A DNA stretch of 49,951 nucleotides. Origin: JAWVFN01 sp963696625 (GTDB lineage Bacteria; Actinomycetota; Thermoleophilia; Solirubrobacterales; 70-9). Of the stretch, positions 17,127-24,623 are shown piece by piece (the stretch's first letter is position 1; every line of letters starts with the position of its first letter). The notes beneath the pieces are model-generated. The model was not told where the DNA came from, did not search any database, and was given only the letters and a program-made list of their open reading frames with translations. The position numbers and the translations under genes were made by a program. The stretch covers positions 1-49,951 of the forward strand of contig CAVOKZ010000012.1 of the NCBI GenBank assembly GCA_963696625.1. The letters are read 5' to 3'.

Positions 17127-17696
17127 CTAGTGGGCGATCTGAGTCCTCGCGGCGATGTCCTGCTCGGCCTCGGATACGAGCTCGGCGAGGATCTCCTCGA
17201 GCTGCTGGTTCAGCTCGCGGTCCTCGAGGCGGCCGCTCTCGCCGAATGCCTCGTCGGCCTTCGCGACGGGGAGCTCGCGGTCGATCACGCGGGCTCCCGC
17301 GGTGCCGAGGACCTTGCGCAGCTCGGCCTGCGCCCAGACTCCGCCGAACGTGCCGGTGCTGGCGCCGATCACCGCGACGGGCTTGCCGAGCAGCGAGGCC
17401 GTGCCCTTGGGCCGCGAGGCCCAGTCGATCGCGTTCTTGAGCTGGCCGGGGAGCGAGGCGTTGTACTCGGGCGTGGCGAAGAGGATCGCGTCGGCGGAGG
17501 CGATCGCCTCGCGCAGGCGGCGGACCGGCGCCGGGGCGGGTTCGACGTCATCGTCCTGGTCATAGGGCGGAACCTCGCGCAGCCCGTCGAAGAATTCGGG
17601 CTCCGCGGGCGACGGCAGCACGTCAGCCGCCGCCCGCAGGAGCGTCGTGTTGTGGGAGTCGCGCCGCAGGCTTCCGGATATCGCGAGCACCCGCAT
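17127..17696 (-). CDS. NAD(P)H-dependent FMN reductase family protein
   Basis: The product is 189 aa of the flavodoxin-like FMN_red family. The phosphate loop is AISGSLRRDSHNTTLL and the isoalloxazine-binding segment is ATPEYNASLPGQLKNAIDW. It is separated by two bases from the upstream yceI-like gene and is likely cotranscribed with it under the divergent MarR regulator. Such enzymes reduce quinones, azo compounds or free FMN. With a YceI lipocalin-like partner, a redox or isoprenoid-quinone stress role is plausible but inferred. Confidence 0.9.
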   Translation of the reverse strand: MRVLAISGSLRRDSHNTTLLRAAADVLPSPAEPEFFDGLREVPPYDQDDDVEPAPAPVRRLREAIASADAILFATPEYNASLPGQLKNAIDWASRPKGTASLLGKPVAVIGASTGTFGGVWAQAELRKVLGTAGARVIDRELPVAKADEAFGESGRLEDRELNQQLEEILAELVSEAEQDIAARTQIAH

Positions 17697-17698
17697 CG

Positions 17699-18247
17699 CT
17701 AGTCCTCCTTGATGAACTCGAGGTGGACCGTGATCGTCACCTCGTCGCCGAGGGCCTTGCCGCCGCTCGGGAGGTCGGCGTTCCAGTTGAGGCCGTACTG
17801 CGTGCGATCGACCTCGGTCTCGAGGTCGATCCCGAAATGCTCCTTGCCGTCGAGGGAGGTCTCGGGCGCGGATACCGTGCCCTCGGCCTTGACCGACCGC
17901 TTTGCCTCCTTGATCGAGAGCTCGCCCTCGACGACGACCTTGCCGTCCTCGACTCGAACCGCGCTCGAGGCGAAACCGACCTCGGGGAAGCGCTCGACGT
18001 CGAAGAAATCGGGCGAGGCGAGGTGGCCCTGGAGCTGCTCGTCGCGAACCTTGAGACTCGATGCGCGAACCGATCCGTTGAGCTTCGGCTCGGAGCCTGT
18101 GTTGTCGAGCCTGGCGTCGATGTCGTCAAAGTCGCCCTTGAAGGTGGCTCCCGAATGCGTGACCTCGAAGCCCGCGTGTGAATGAACCTTGTCGACGGTC
18201 CAGGCGCCGGTGGGGATGCTCGTCTGTGCTTCCTGTGCTCTAGCCAC
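17699..18247 (-). CDS. YceI-like family protein
   Basis: The product is 182 aa from GTG 18247, supported by AGGAGA seven bases upstream. Signatures are GAWTVDKVHSHAGFEVTHSG at the start, SPDFFDVERFPEVGFAS, and EVTITVHLEFIK at the end. The family forms a lipocalin-like barrel that binds long isoprenoid or amide lipids. There is no signal peptide, so it is cytoplasmic here. It heads a two-gene operon with the FMN reductase and is divergent from a MarR regulator. Confidence 0.92.
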   Translation of the reverse strand: MARAQEAQTSIPTGAWTVDKVHSHAGFEVTHSGATFKGDFDDIDARLDNTGSEPKLNGSVRASSLKVRDEQLQGHLASPDFFDVERFPEVGFASSAVRVEDGKVVVEGELSIKEAKRSVKAEGTVSAPETSLDGKEHFGIDLETEVDRTQYGLNWNADLPSGGKALGDEVTITVHLEFIKED

Positions 18248-18312
18248 TTGCTTTCTCCTGTCGTTTGGATAAACTTGATGAGTCAACAAAGATGGTAGCA
18301 GAAGATTGCACG

Positions 18313-18327
18313 GACAATAATTGTCCA
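18313..18327. promoter_or_regulatory. Perfect palindromic MarR operator overlapping the regulator start
   Basis: GGACAAT-A-ATTGTCC is a perfect 15-bp palindrome in the 70-base divergent region between yceI and the MarR gene. It overlaps the TTG start of the regulator. A second, weaker dyad (TTGA-TGAG-TCAA) lies nearer yceI, at about 18274-18285. Confidence 0.75.
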
Positions 18328-18815
18328 CACAAGTAAAAAGCCAGGTCAACGCCTCCAGCCGCGCATTCGGGCGTCTCGTTCGCGCCCACCAGACGGTCCG
18401 CGCAGAGCTCGAGGCCCGGCTCGAGGGCAAGCACGAGCTCAACCACACCGAGTTCGAGGTCCTGCTCACTCTCTCCAAGGCGCCCGACCGCCGGATGCGC
18501 CGCATCGACATCGCCGACGCCGTGCGGCTTTCCCCTTCGGGGATCACGCGCCTGCTGGATCGGCTGACGTCCGCGGGCCTGGTCGCCAAGGGCGCCTGCG
18601 CCGAGGACGCTCGCGTCAGCTACGCCGTCCTCACCGACAAGGGCTTCGAGGTCGCCGCCGAGGAGGCGCCGCTCTATGACGCCGCGGCCGAGGGGCTCCT
18701 CGGCGACAGGCTTTCCGAGGAGGAGCTCGAGCAGCTCGCCGATCTGCTCGAGCGCGCGGCCGGGGGCGTCGATGACGAGCCCTGTCACCCGGGCGACGCC
18801 TCCGAACAGGCTTAG
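18321..18815 (+). CDS. MarR-family transcriptional regulator
   Basis: The product is 164 aa with a MarR winged helix: HTEFEVLLTLSKAPDRRMRR, then IADAVRLSPSGITRLLDRL (recognition helix) and VAKGACAEDARVSYAVLTDKG (wing). The annotated start is TTG, which lies inside the palindromic operator. It is divergent from the yceI/FMN-reductase operon, the usual arrangement for a local repressor that responds to a small aromatic or redox-active ligand. Confidence 0.92.
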   Translation: MSTQVKSQVNASSRAFGRLVRAHQTVRAELEARLEGKHELNHTEFEVLLTLSKAPDRRMRRIDIADAVRLSPSGITRLLDRLTSAGLVAKGACAEDARVSYAVLTDKGFEVAAEEAPLYDAAAEGLLGDRLSEEELEQLADLLERAAGGVDDEPCHPGDASEQA

Positions 18816-18823
18816 GGGACCCT

Positions 18824-18991
18824 CTAGTGGGTCGTCCAGGAACGTCGTGCCTGAAACGGCGAGACCCAGGCGCCGCCGGGCAAGGACGCAGGGAGCCGGA
18901 ATGGCAGCGCCATTTCGGCGACCGAGGACGCAGATCCGGCGGTGATCTGGGGCCGCCGTTTCGGGTGCGACGTTTCGGGACGGCCCACTAG
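18824..18991 (+). mobile_element. 168-bp CTAG-bounded hairpin element, copy S1 (MITE-like)
   Basis: Bounded by CTAG on both sides, with terminal inverted repeats of about 38 bp (CTAGTGGGTCGTCC at the left, GGACGGCCCACTAG at the right). The inner part continues the dyad and ends in an apical stem GCCGGAATGGC-AGC-GCCATTTCGGC. Copy S3 at 28826 is the exact reverse complement; S2 at 27489 is diverged. It encodes no protein. The TA duplication within CTAG fits IS630-type insertion. Confidence 0.85.
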
Positions 18992-19809
18992 CTGCCGATC
19001 AGGATCTGGTTTCCGGCCGGATCGGCCGTCTGCAGGTGCTCGGCGCCGAGCTCGGCCTCATAACCCGCGGCATCGAGGCGCGTCGCCAGCCCATCGAGAT
19101 CCTCCCCGGTGACGATCCGGAAGTGCGCGAGGCCGCGGGCGCCTACCGGGGGAGGGGGAGCCCCGGGGCCGTTCCAGATGTTGAGCCCGACGTGGTGGTG
19201 GTAGCCGCCGGCGGAGACGAAGAGGGCGCCCATGTAGCTGTCGATGGTCACGTCGAAGCCGAGCGTGTCGGCGTAGAAGCGCCACGAGTCGCCGAGGTCG
19301 GCGACGTTGAGGTGGACGTGACCCATCCTCGTCGCGGGGTCCATCGGCGATACCCCCTCGGGAGATTCGTCGACGATCGAGGGTAGGTCGAGCGGCAGGG
19401 TGGCCATCTGCAGCTTTCCGTCGACGTATTGCCAGTCGTCGCGGGGCCGGTCGCGGTAGATCTCGATGCCGTTGCCGTCGGGGTCGTCGAGGTAGAGAGC
19501 CTCGCTGACGAGATGGTCGGACGCCCCGGTCAGGCCCCAGCCCGTGCCGGCGATTCGGCGCAGCGCCGTGCCGAGCGCCGCGCGGCTCGGCACCAGCAGC
19601 GCCAGGTGAAACAGCCCGGTGGTCCGCGGCGGCCGCGGCGGCGCTCCCGGGTCGGGCTCGAGCTCTACCAGCGGTGTGTCTCCCGCGCCCAGCGTGATCT
19701 CCCCGAGACGCTCGAGGCCGATCGTGTTCTCGTAGAAGTCGGCCAGCGCGGGCGCGTCCGCCGCCCTCAGCCTTACCGCACCGGGGCGGGTGGCGGCGTC
19801 GATCGACAC
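18988..19809 (-). CDS. Two-domain VOC/glyoxalase-family protein (CatE-like dioxygenase)
   Basis: The product is 273 aa from GTG 19809 and consists of two VOC modules. The first runs from VRLRAADAPALADFYENTIG to DPDGNGIEIYRDRP. The second runs from MGHVHLNVADLGDSWRFYADTLG through GGYHHHVGLNIWNG to DPAGNQILIGS. The layout resembles catechol-2,3-dioxygenase CatE. The metal-ligand His of MGHVHLNV and of the HHHVG stretch are present, but the final Glu expected after GNxI is replaced (GNQILI), so catalysis is uncertain. The TAG stop codon is contributed by the CTAG end of repeat S1. Confidence 0.85.
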   Translation of the reverse strand: MSIDAATRPGAVRLRAADAPALADFYENTIGLERLGEITLGAGDTPLVELEPDPGAPPRPPRTTGLFHLALLVPSRAALGTALRRIAGTGWGLTGASDHLVSEALYLDDPDGNGIEIYRDRPRDDWQYVDGKLQMATLPLDLPSIVDESPEGVSPMDPATRMGHVHLNVADLGDSWRFYADTLGFDVTIDSYMGALFVSAGGYHHHVGLNIWNGPGAPPPPVGARGLAHFRIVTGEDLDGLATRLDAAGYEAELGAEHLQTADPAGNQILIGS

Positions 19810-19816
19810 CCGGGGC

Positions 19817-20491
19817 CTAGAGCCCGATGTCGCGCATGCCGCCGGGCTTCAGCGAGCCGAGCAGGATGAACGCGGGATCCTTGACGTCGCTCGGGTTGGC
19901 GCGGACGCCGACCTCGGTTCCCGGCGGAACCTCGCCCTCGAGCTCCTTGCCGAGTGCGATCGCGTCGTCTTCGGTTGCGACACCGACGTACACATAGCGC
20001 CAGCGCCGTTTGACCGGGAGGTCGCGGCGTTCGAGCTTGTGCTCGACGTCGCGCGCGGAGCGCTGGTCGGAAGCGTGGGCGACCACCTGCCACTCGTAGT
20101 GGCCGGACGCCGCCGCCTCGCGCGCCGCCCGGTCCTCGTGGGCCTGGCGCTCGGCCTCGGCGTCCTCGGGAGTCCGGGGCAGAGGCTCGGCCGCGGGGCG
20201 CCACTCGTCGGCGTCGGGGTGCCAGCGCTTGAGCTCGACCTCGGCCGCGAGGCCCTCGGCCTCGAGCAGCTCGCGCACCACGCGCTCGGCCTCGCCGGCG
20301 CTCTGCTCGTGCCAGGCGTAGAGGTAGAGCTGGGGCCCGTCGCGGGTGACGACTACCTCACCGCCGAGGCGCCTGCGAGCATCGTCGTCGAGGTCGTGGC
20401 TCTTGAGCAGCTTGCTGAACGAGTCGCCGCGCTCGTCTCCTTCGAGCTTGACCTCGACGCGCCACTCGTCCTCCAGCCGTGATCCCTCCAT
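19817..20491 (-). CDS. Conserved hypothetical protein, two similar alpha/beta halves
   Basis: The product is 224 aa from ATG 20491 and is not assigned to a family. The N-terminal half (EWRVEVKLEGDERGDSFSKL to EVELKRWHPDADEW) and C-terminal half (YEWQVVAHASDQRSARDVEHKL to GTEVGVRANP) look like separate small alpha/beta domains. A charged Glu/Ala-rich helix (EDAEAERQAHEDRAAREA) links them. No signal peptide or membrane segment is seen. The ribosome-binding GGAGG and the TTGATG start both come from the REP-like repeat R4, so the repeat shapes its 5' end. Confidence 0.65.
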   Translation of the reverse strand: MEGSRLEDEWRVEVKLEGDERGDSFSKLLKSHDLDDDARRRLGGEVVVTRDGPQLYLYAWHEQSAGEAERVVRELLEAEGLAAEVELKRWHPDADEWRPAAEPLPRTPEDAEAERQAHEDRAAREAAASGHYEWQVVAHASDQRSARDVEHKLERRDLPVKRRWRYVYVGVATEDDAIALGKELEGEVPPGTEVGVRANPSDVKDPAFILLGSLKPGGMRDIGL

Positions 20492-20562
20492 CAACCGCCA
20501 CCTCCTCCGCTTCGCGTCCGGGGGCGGCGGCCCAGGGTTCTCCTTGAATGGCCCATATCGGC
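20492..20562 (+). repeat. REP-like dyad element, copy R4
   Basis: Arms CCGCCACC and GGCGGCGG around CGCTTCGCGTCC, then a second hairpin ending GAATGGCCCATATCGG. It separates the metallophosphoesterase 3' end from the 5' end of the 19817-20491 gene, and read on the minus strand it provides that gene's Shine-Dalgarno-like GGAGG. Confidence 0.82.
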
Positions 20563-20569
20563 GATCACT

Positions 20570-21169
20570 CTAGTCGACCTCGAGCGTCGTGCCGCTCGGG
20601 CCGAGGTTGACGACGCGGGTGGGGCCGATGGCGCTCTCGGCGCCCCACGAGTCGTGGATGTGGCCGCAGACGGCGAGCGGCGGCCGCTTGGCCTCGATCG
20701 CGGCGAGCGCGGCCTCGCTTCCGAGGTGGTTGCCGGCGGAGTCGACATCGCAGTGGCCCTTGGGCGGGGAGTGGAGGACCAGCACCGCGCCATCCGGGCA
20801 GCCAGCGAGCTCCTCGGCGGCCTGTTGCTCGGTCAGATCGAAGCTCCAGTCCCAGGGCGTGACCGGGACGCCGGCCCCGAGCCCGTAGAACCGGGTGCCG
20901 CCGATCTCGGTGCCTTCGCCGTGGAGCACCGTCGCGGCCTTCCACCCGGCGCAGGCCTCGCGCAAGGCATCCTCGGTCTCGTTGTTGCCGGGGACCAGAA
21001 CCGTCGGCGTCTCGATCGCTGCGAGTGCCGTGATCGTCTCCTCGAGCCCGTGATGCTGGGAGGCGAAGTCGCCGGCCCCGATCACGACGTCGGCGTCCGC
21101 CGACGCGGCCACGAGCTTCTCGGCGGTGGCCAAATCGTTGTGGAGGTCGCTGAAGGCGAGCAGCTTCAC
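20570..21169 (-). CDS. Calcineurin-like metallophosphoesterase
   Basis: The product is 199 aa from GTG 21169. All five metal-binding motifs are present in order: FSDLHND, GAGDF, PGNNE, LHSPP and GHIHD. The small size and single domain fit YfcE/MPPED-type phosphodiesterases. The substrate is unknown. It is divergent from the SpoIIM-like gene, with 17 bases between starts, so the two likely share a regulatory region. Confidence 0.9.
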   Translation of the reverse strand: MKLLAFSDLHNDLATAEKLVAASADADVVIGAGDFASQHHGLEETITALAAIETPTVLVPGNNETEDALREACAGWKAATVLHGEGTEIGGTRFYGLGAGVPVTPWDWSFDLTEQQAAEELAGCPDGAVLVLHSPPKGHCDVDSAGNHLGSEAALAAIEAKRPPLAVCGHIHDSWGAESAIGPTRVVNLGPSGTTLEVD

Positions 21170-21186
21170 GGTCGATAGGTAATCGC

Positions 21187-21897
21187 ATGAGCGCCCACGA
21201 CTACGTGCTCGTGCAGGGGATGCGCGATACGCGCTCGGCGCTCGAGCAGTGGCAGCGCAATCCCGGCCTGCTCTTGCCGCCGATCTTCCTCGGCGCGCTC
21301 GCGATCGCCGTCGTCCTGCTGCTCGGCGTTTGGGCGGTCGCCTCGCTGACCACGCCCGACTTCACCACCTTCAGGATCCCGGGCCTCCAGCGCCCCGCCA
21401 CCGTCGGGGACATCGGCCACACCATGTTCCGCAACTCGCTGGTGCTCGCCTTCCATGCCACGGCATGCGTCGCGGGATTCATCGCGGGCGCCTCGATTCC
21501 GCTCTCGGCACAGCAGCGCACCGGCTTCTCGCGCAAGCTCCACGAACACGCCGGGCGGCTGGCGATCGGCTTCGTCGTCGGCGTGACGATCTTCTCGCTC
21601 AGCACCCAGATCTACATCCTCGGCAGCGAGGGTTCGACGCTCGCGGCGAGCATCGGCGTCTCGCCCGGCGTCCTGGTGCTGACCGTCCTCCCGCACGCGC
21701 TGATCGAGCTCGTAGCCGTCTTCCTGCCGCTCGCTGCCTGGATCATGTTCAGCCGCCGCGGCGAGTGGAACCAGCTGCTCGCGGCGACCTACGTCACCGT
21801 CGCGATCGCGATCCCAATGCTGCTGATCTCAGCGCTGATCGAGGCCTACGTCTGGCCCGACCTGATCCGCGCCGTGTCGCCCCAATTCGGCGGATAA
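21187..21897 (+). CDS. SpoIIM/DUF95-like integral membrane protein
   Basis: The product is 236 aa with six hydrophobic segments. HALIELVAVFLPLAAWI near residue 172 resembles the conserved PHGxxELPA segment of stage II sporulation protein M family proteins. Outside spore formers this family is widespread and often accompanies RDD proteins or peptidases; its function is unclear. The TAA stop lies in the GATAAGGGCC end of repeat R5. Confidence 0.72.
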   Translation: MSAHDYVLVQGMRDTRSALEQWQRNPGLLLPPIFLGALAIAVVLLLGVWAVASLTTPDFTTFRIPGLQRPATVGDIGHTMFRNSLVLAFHATACVAGFIAGASIPLSAQQRTGFSRKLHEHAGRLAIGFVVGVTIFSLSTQIYILGSEGSTLAASIGVSPGVLVLTVLPHALIELVAVFLPLAAWIMFSRRGEWNQLLAATYVTVAIAIPMLLISALIEAYVWPDLIRAVSPQFGG

Positions 21898-21964
21898 GGG
21901 CCATTCAAGGAGAGCCCTCGACCCGCCGCCCCCGGACGCGAAGCGGAGGAGGCGGCGGTTGATG
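21893..21964 (-). repeat. REP-like dyad element, copy R5
   Basis: Reverse-orientation copy: GATAAGGGCCATTCA, then GAGCCCTCG, then arms CCGCCGCC/GGCGGCGG around CCCGGACGCGAAGCGG, ending TTGATG. It fills the whole gap between two convergent genes and contributes the stop codon of the left one. Confidence 0.85.
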
Positions 21965-22468
21965 TCAGGCGTGACCTACGGCGATGCCGACGGCGGCGAT
22001 CAGGAGGCCGGCGAGCGTGACCTGGATCAGGGACTGCGAGAGCGAGACGTGGAGGAAGCGTTTGCGCACCCAGGCGATCGCGATCAGCTCGATCGAGACC
22101 ACGACGTAGGCGATCGCCAGGGCGGTCGAGAGGTCCGAGATCAGGAAGGGGAGGGCATGGAGCGAGCCGCCGACGAAGGTTGCGCCGCCGGTGATCATTC
22201 CGCGGGCGAGCGAGCCGCCGCGGCCGGTGAGCTCGCCGTCGTCGGAGAGGCCCTCCGACATACCCATGCTGATGCCGGCGCTGAGCGCGGCGGCGAGGCC
22301 GACGAGCAGCGCGGCCTTGGAACCGGCGACGAAGGCGGCGGCGAAGATCGGCCCGATGGTGGAGAGGGTGCCGTCGATGAGGCCGATCAGGCCGGGCTGC
22401 ACGAACTGGAGCAGGCGCTTGCGGTCGTCGAGCTCGCGCCACGCGGTGAGTGCGTCTCGTGCCTCCAT
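21965..22468 (-). CDS. VIT1/CCC1-like membrane transporter, short form
   Basis: The product is 167 aa with about five hydrophobic segments. FVQPGLIGLIDGTLSTIGPIFAAAF matches the first helix of VIT/CCC1 proteins, which move Fe2+ or Mn2+. GISMGMSEGLSDDGELTGRG corresponds to the cytoplasmic region. It is divergent from a Fur-family regulator, which supports an iron or peroxide link. The family is normally 220-240 aa, so this is a compact member. Substrate direction is not deducible. Confidence 0.72.
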   Translation of the reverse strand: MEARDALTAWRELDDRKRLLQFVQPGLIGLIDGTLSTIGPIFAAAFVAGSKAALLVGLAAALSAGISMGMSEGLSDDGELTGRGGSLARGMITGGATFVGGSLHALPFLISDLSTALAIAYVVVSIELIAIAWVRKRFLHVSLSQSLIQVTLAGLLIAAVGIAVGHA

Positions 22469-22506
22469 CGCGGGGACACTATAACAAGTCAGTTAAGATA
22501 AGGGTC

Positions 22507-22532
22507 GCCTAAGAAGTACACTACTATTAGGC
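22507..22532. promoter_or_regulatory. Candidate operator between the VIT-like and Fur-family genes
   Basis: GCCTAA-N14-TTAGGC is an inverted repeat in an unusually AT-rich 70-base divergent region, ending seven bases before the regulator's ATG. It does not match the classical Fur box closely; it may be this regulator's own site. Confidence 0.4.
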
Positions 22533-22539
22533 CAACCGA

Positions 22540-22977
22540 ATGTCAGCCGCAGAGACGAAAGACCTCGACACCGAGCTCGCGGAGGCGCTCCGCGCCCGCG
22601 GCCAGCGCGTGACCTCGCAGCGGATCGTGATCAATCGCGTGCTGCGCGAGGCGGACCGCCACCTGACCGCCGAGGAGATCCTCGACGCCGTTTCGCCTCA
22701 GCTCCCCAACGTCTCGCTGCCGACCGTCTACGCGACGCTCGACCTGTTCGGCGATCTCGGCATCGTGCGCCGCATCAGCGCCGGCGACGGCCCGGTCCTC
22801 TACGACCCCCGCGGCGAGCCCCACCACCATCTGGTCTGCCGCAAGTGTGGCCGGGTCGAGGACCTCGAGCAGAAGCTCGACCTGGGCCCGGCGCTGCGCG
22901 CGGCCGAGCGCAGCGGCTTCTCTCCTGACGACGCCGAGCTCGTCGTCAGCGGCCTCTGCTCGGACTGCCGCCAGTAG
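22540..22977 (+). CDS. Fur/PerR-family metalloregulator
   Basis: The product is 145 aa. The winged helix contains RGQRVTSQRIVINRVLREADRHLTAEEILDAV and VSLPTVYATLDLFGDLGIV. The metal part contains PHHHLVCRKCGRVEDL with a CxxC, and a second CxxC (GLCSDCRQ) at the C-terminus; together these form the structural zinc site. Whether it senses Fe, Mn, Zn or peroxide cannot be read off; the HHH segment and length fit PerR/Fur. It probably controls the divergent VIT-like transporter. Confidence 0.93.
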   Translation: MSAAETKDLDTELAEALRARGQRVTSQRIVINRVLREADRHLTAEEILDAVSPQLPNVSLPTVYATLDLFGDLGIVRRISAGDGPVLYDPRGEPHHHLVCRKCGRVEDLEQKLDLGPALRAAERSGFSPDDAELVVSGLCSDCRQ

Positions 22978-23313
22978 TCAGTCGCGGTCGCGCGCGAGCC
23001 AGAGGATCAGCGCCGCCAGCACGGCGAGCGCCGAGAGCAGCGGAATCGCGCCTTTGGTCCCGAGCGCTCCGGCCGGCTTCCATTTGGCCTCGCCGTTGGC
23101 GATCACCCACGCCCCGACGGGTCGCGCGCTGACTCCGAAACCAAAGCCGCCGCCGTCGTTGCCCTCGGGGTCGACCCCGCCGCCTCCACCGGCGCCGCCC
23201 GTGATCTGGGCGGCGGGAACGATCGTCACACCGTCGCGCTCGACCGGCTCCGCGTAGACGCGTTTGACGCTGAAGAGCCGCTGCGCACGGCGTGCCTGAC
23301 GGTCAACTTGCAT
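22978..23313 (-). CDS. GerW/YtfJ-family protein with C-terminal membrane anchor
   Basis: The product is 111 aa from ATG 23313; TTG 23322 is an alternative three codons earlier. The GerW core VYAEPVERDGVTIVPAAQI is followed by a glycine-rich stretch, then GFGVSARPVGAWVI. It ends in a membrane helix (AIPLLSALAVLAALILWLA). GerW proteins are linked to spore coat or germination in Firmicutes but are widespread in actinobacteria, where the role is unknown. The stop abuts the Fur-family stop; the two genes are convergent. Confidence 0.85.
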   Translation of the reverse strand: MQVDRQARRAQRLFSVKRVYAEPVERDGVTIVPAAQITGGAGGGGGVDPEGNDGGGFGFGVSARPVGAWVIANGEAKWKPAGALGTKGAIPLLSALAVLAALILWLARDRD

Positions 23314-23368
23314 CCGTGACAAGCATCACACATCGCGTCCGCGGCGCCTGCGACCCTGCCCGGCCCAT

Positions 23369-23812
23369 ATGTCAAGGAATCGAAACATTTGGGCCGCGGG
23401 CGCGCTGCTCGCGATTGGCTCGACGCTGGCCTGGATCGCCGGCGTCGGCCCCTCGCAGTGGCTTTCCTCCGATGGCGCCCGCGCGGCGGACGCGCGGCTC
23501 GACGTCGGCGCGCTGATGAGCGCCTACAAGACCGAGCGCCGCCAGTGGATCGACCGCGTGATGAGCACCAAGAAGGTGTTGGGAGTGCCGCGCACGCAAC
23601 TCGATTCGATCGCCGAGTGCGAGTCGCACGGCGACCCCCGCTCGATCGGCGGCGGAGGCCTCTATCGCGGCAAGTACCAGTTCGACCGCGGCACCTGGGC
23701 CTCGGTCGGGGGCAAGGGCGACCCGGTGAAGGCGCCCGAGTACGAGCAGGACCGCCGCGCGGCGATGCTGCTCAGCCGCAGCGGCACTTCCCCTTGGTCT
23801 GTCTGCGGGTAG
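23369..23812 (+). CDS. Rpf-like secreted transglycosylase
   Basis: The product is 147 aa. There is an N-terminal signal or anchor (AAGALLAIGSTLAWIAGVG), a short linker, then a resuscitation-promoting-factor-type lysozyme-like domain. IAECESHGDPRSIGGGGLYRGKYQFDRGTW includes the likely catalytic glutamate in AECESHG, and the domain ends GTSPWSVCG with the second cysteine of the usual disulphide. The domain cleaves peptidoglycan glycan strands and is typical of actinobacteria. The gene stands alone and is followed by repeat R6. Confidence 0.9.
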   Translation: MSRNRNIWAAGALLAIGSTLAWIAGVGPSQWLSSDGARAADARLDVGALMSAYKTERRQWIDRVMSTKKVLGVPRTQLDSIAECESHGDPRSIGGGGLYRGKYQFDRGTWASVGGKGDPVKAPEYEQDRRAAMLLSRSGTSPWSVCG

Positions 23813-23817
23813 CGCCG

Positions 23818-23891
23818 CAAACCGCCGCCTCCTCCCGCTTCGCGTCCGGGGGCAGCGGTCCAGGGCTCTCCATGAATGGCCCATATCGGCG
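23818..23891 (+). repeat. REP-like dyad element, copy R6
   Basis: Forward copy between the Rpf-like gene and the convergent enoyl-CoA hydratase. It has ACCGCCGCCTCC, CGCTTCGCGTCCGG, GGGCTCTCCAT and GAATGGCCCATATCGG, so both hairpins of the family are present. Confidence 0.85.
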
Positions 23892-23900
23892 GTACCCGGT

Positions 23901-24623
23901 TCAGGCGGCGTCGTCGGGGTCGTCGCCGAGAAGCGCTTCGCGCAGCATCTGCTCCTCCGCCTCGAACAGGCGGCCGAAGCTGTGCTCGCGGTCGAGCAGG
24001 ATGCGGCGCTTGGTCTCGACGATCGCGCTGCGCGGCGCGGAGGCGATCCGGTCGGCGAGCTCGAGCGACTTGACGGCGAGCGCGTCGTCGGGGTGGACGG
24101 CGCTGACGACGCCGAGGCGCATGGCGCCGAAGGAGTCGAGGATGCGCCCGGTCAGGGTCAGCTCGCGGGCGACCGCCGCGGGCAGCGCCGCGCGGGTGGC
24201 GGCGTAGGCCGGCGGGATCCCGCGCGGCAGCTCCGGATAGCCGAAGGTCGCGGTCTCGGCGGCGAGCCGCAGATCGCAGAGCAGGGCGAGGGCAAATCCG
24301 CCGGCCAGCGCCGGCCCGTTTACCGCGGCGACGATCGGCCGCGGGCAGGTGCCGACCGCGTCGAAGGCGGCGATGCTCGATGAGACCAGGGCCTCTCGGT
24401 TGTCGCGATCGCCCCCGAACTGGGAGGTGTCCATGCCGGCGCAGAAGGCGGTGCCGGCCCCGGTGAGCACGATGCAGCCGACCTCATCGTCGCCGCCGAG
24501 GCGCCTGAAGGCGTCGGCGAGCTCGAGCCGCAGGTCGATCGAGAGCGCGTTGCGTTTCTCCGGGCGCTGGAGGGTGACCAGCGCTACGTGGTCAAGCCGC
24601 TCGATCGAGAGGAGCCCGGGCAT
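23901..24623 (-). CDS. Enoyl-CoA hydratase/isomerase family protein
   Basis: The product is 240 aa with the crotonase fold: LQRPEKRNALSIDLRLEL, the oxyanion segment GAGTAFCAGMD, AAVNGPALAGGFALALLCDLRLA and FGYPELPRGIPP. The first catalytic glutamate of true hydratases (GGxxE) is replaced in GGFAL, so a simple hydratase is unlikely; an isomerase or hydrolase subtype is possible. It stands alone. Confidence 0.87.
   Translation of the reverse strand: MPGLLSIERLDHVALVTLQRPEKRNALSIDLRLELADAFRRLGGDDEVGCIVLTGAGTAFCAGMDTSQFGGDRDNREALVSSSIAAFDAVGTCPRPIVAAVNGPALAGGFALALLCDLRLAAETATFGYPELPRGIPPAYAATRAALPAAVARELTLTGRILDSFGAMRLGVVSAVHPDDALAVKSLELADRIASAPRSAIVETKRRILLDREHSFGRLFEAEEQMLREALLGDDPDDAA

Noticed and set aside
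18824..18991. 168-bp element as an ordinary rho-independent terminator
   Set aside because: No T tract, internal loops are conserved, and CTAG ends with inverted copies indicate an inserted element.
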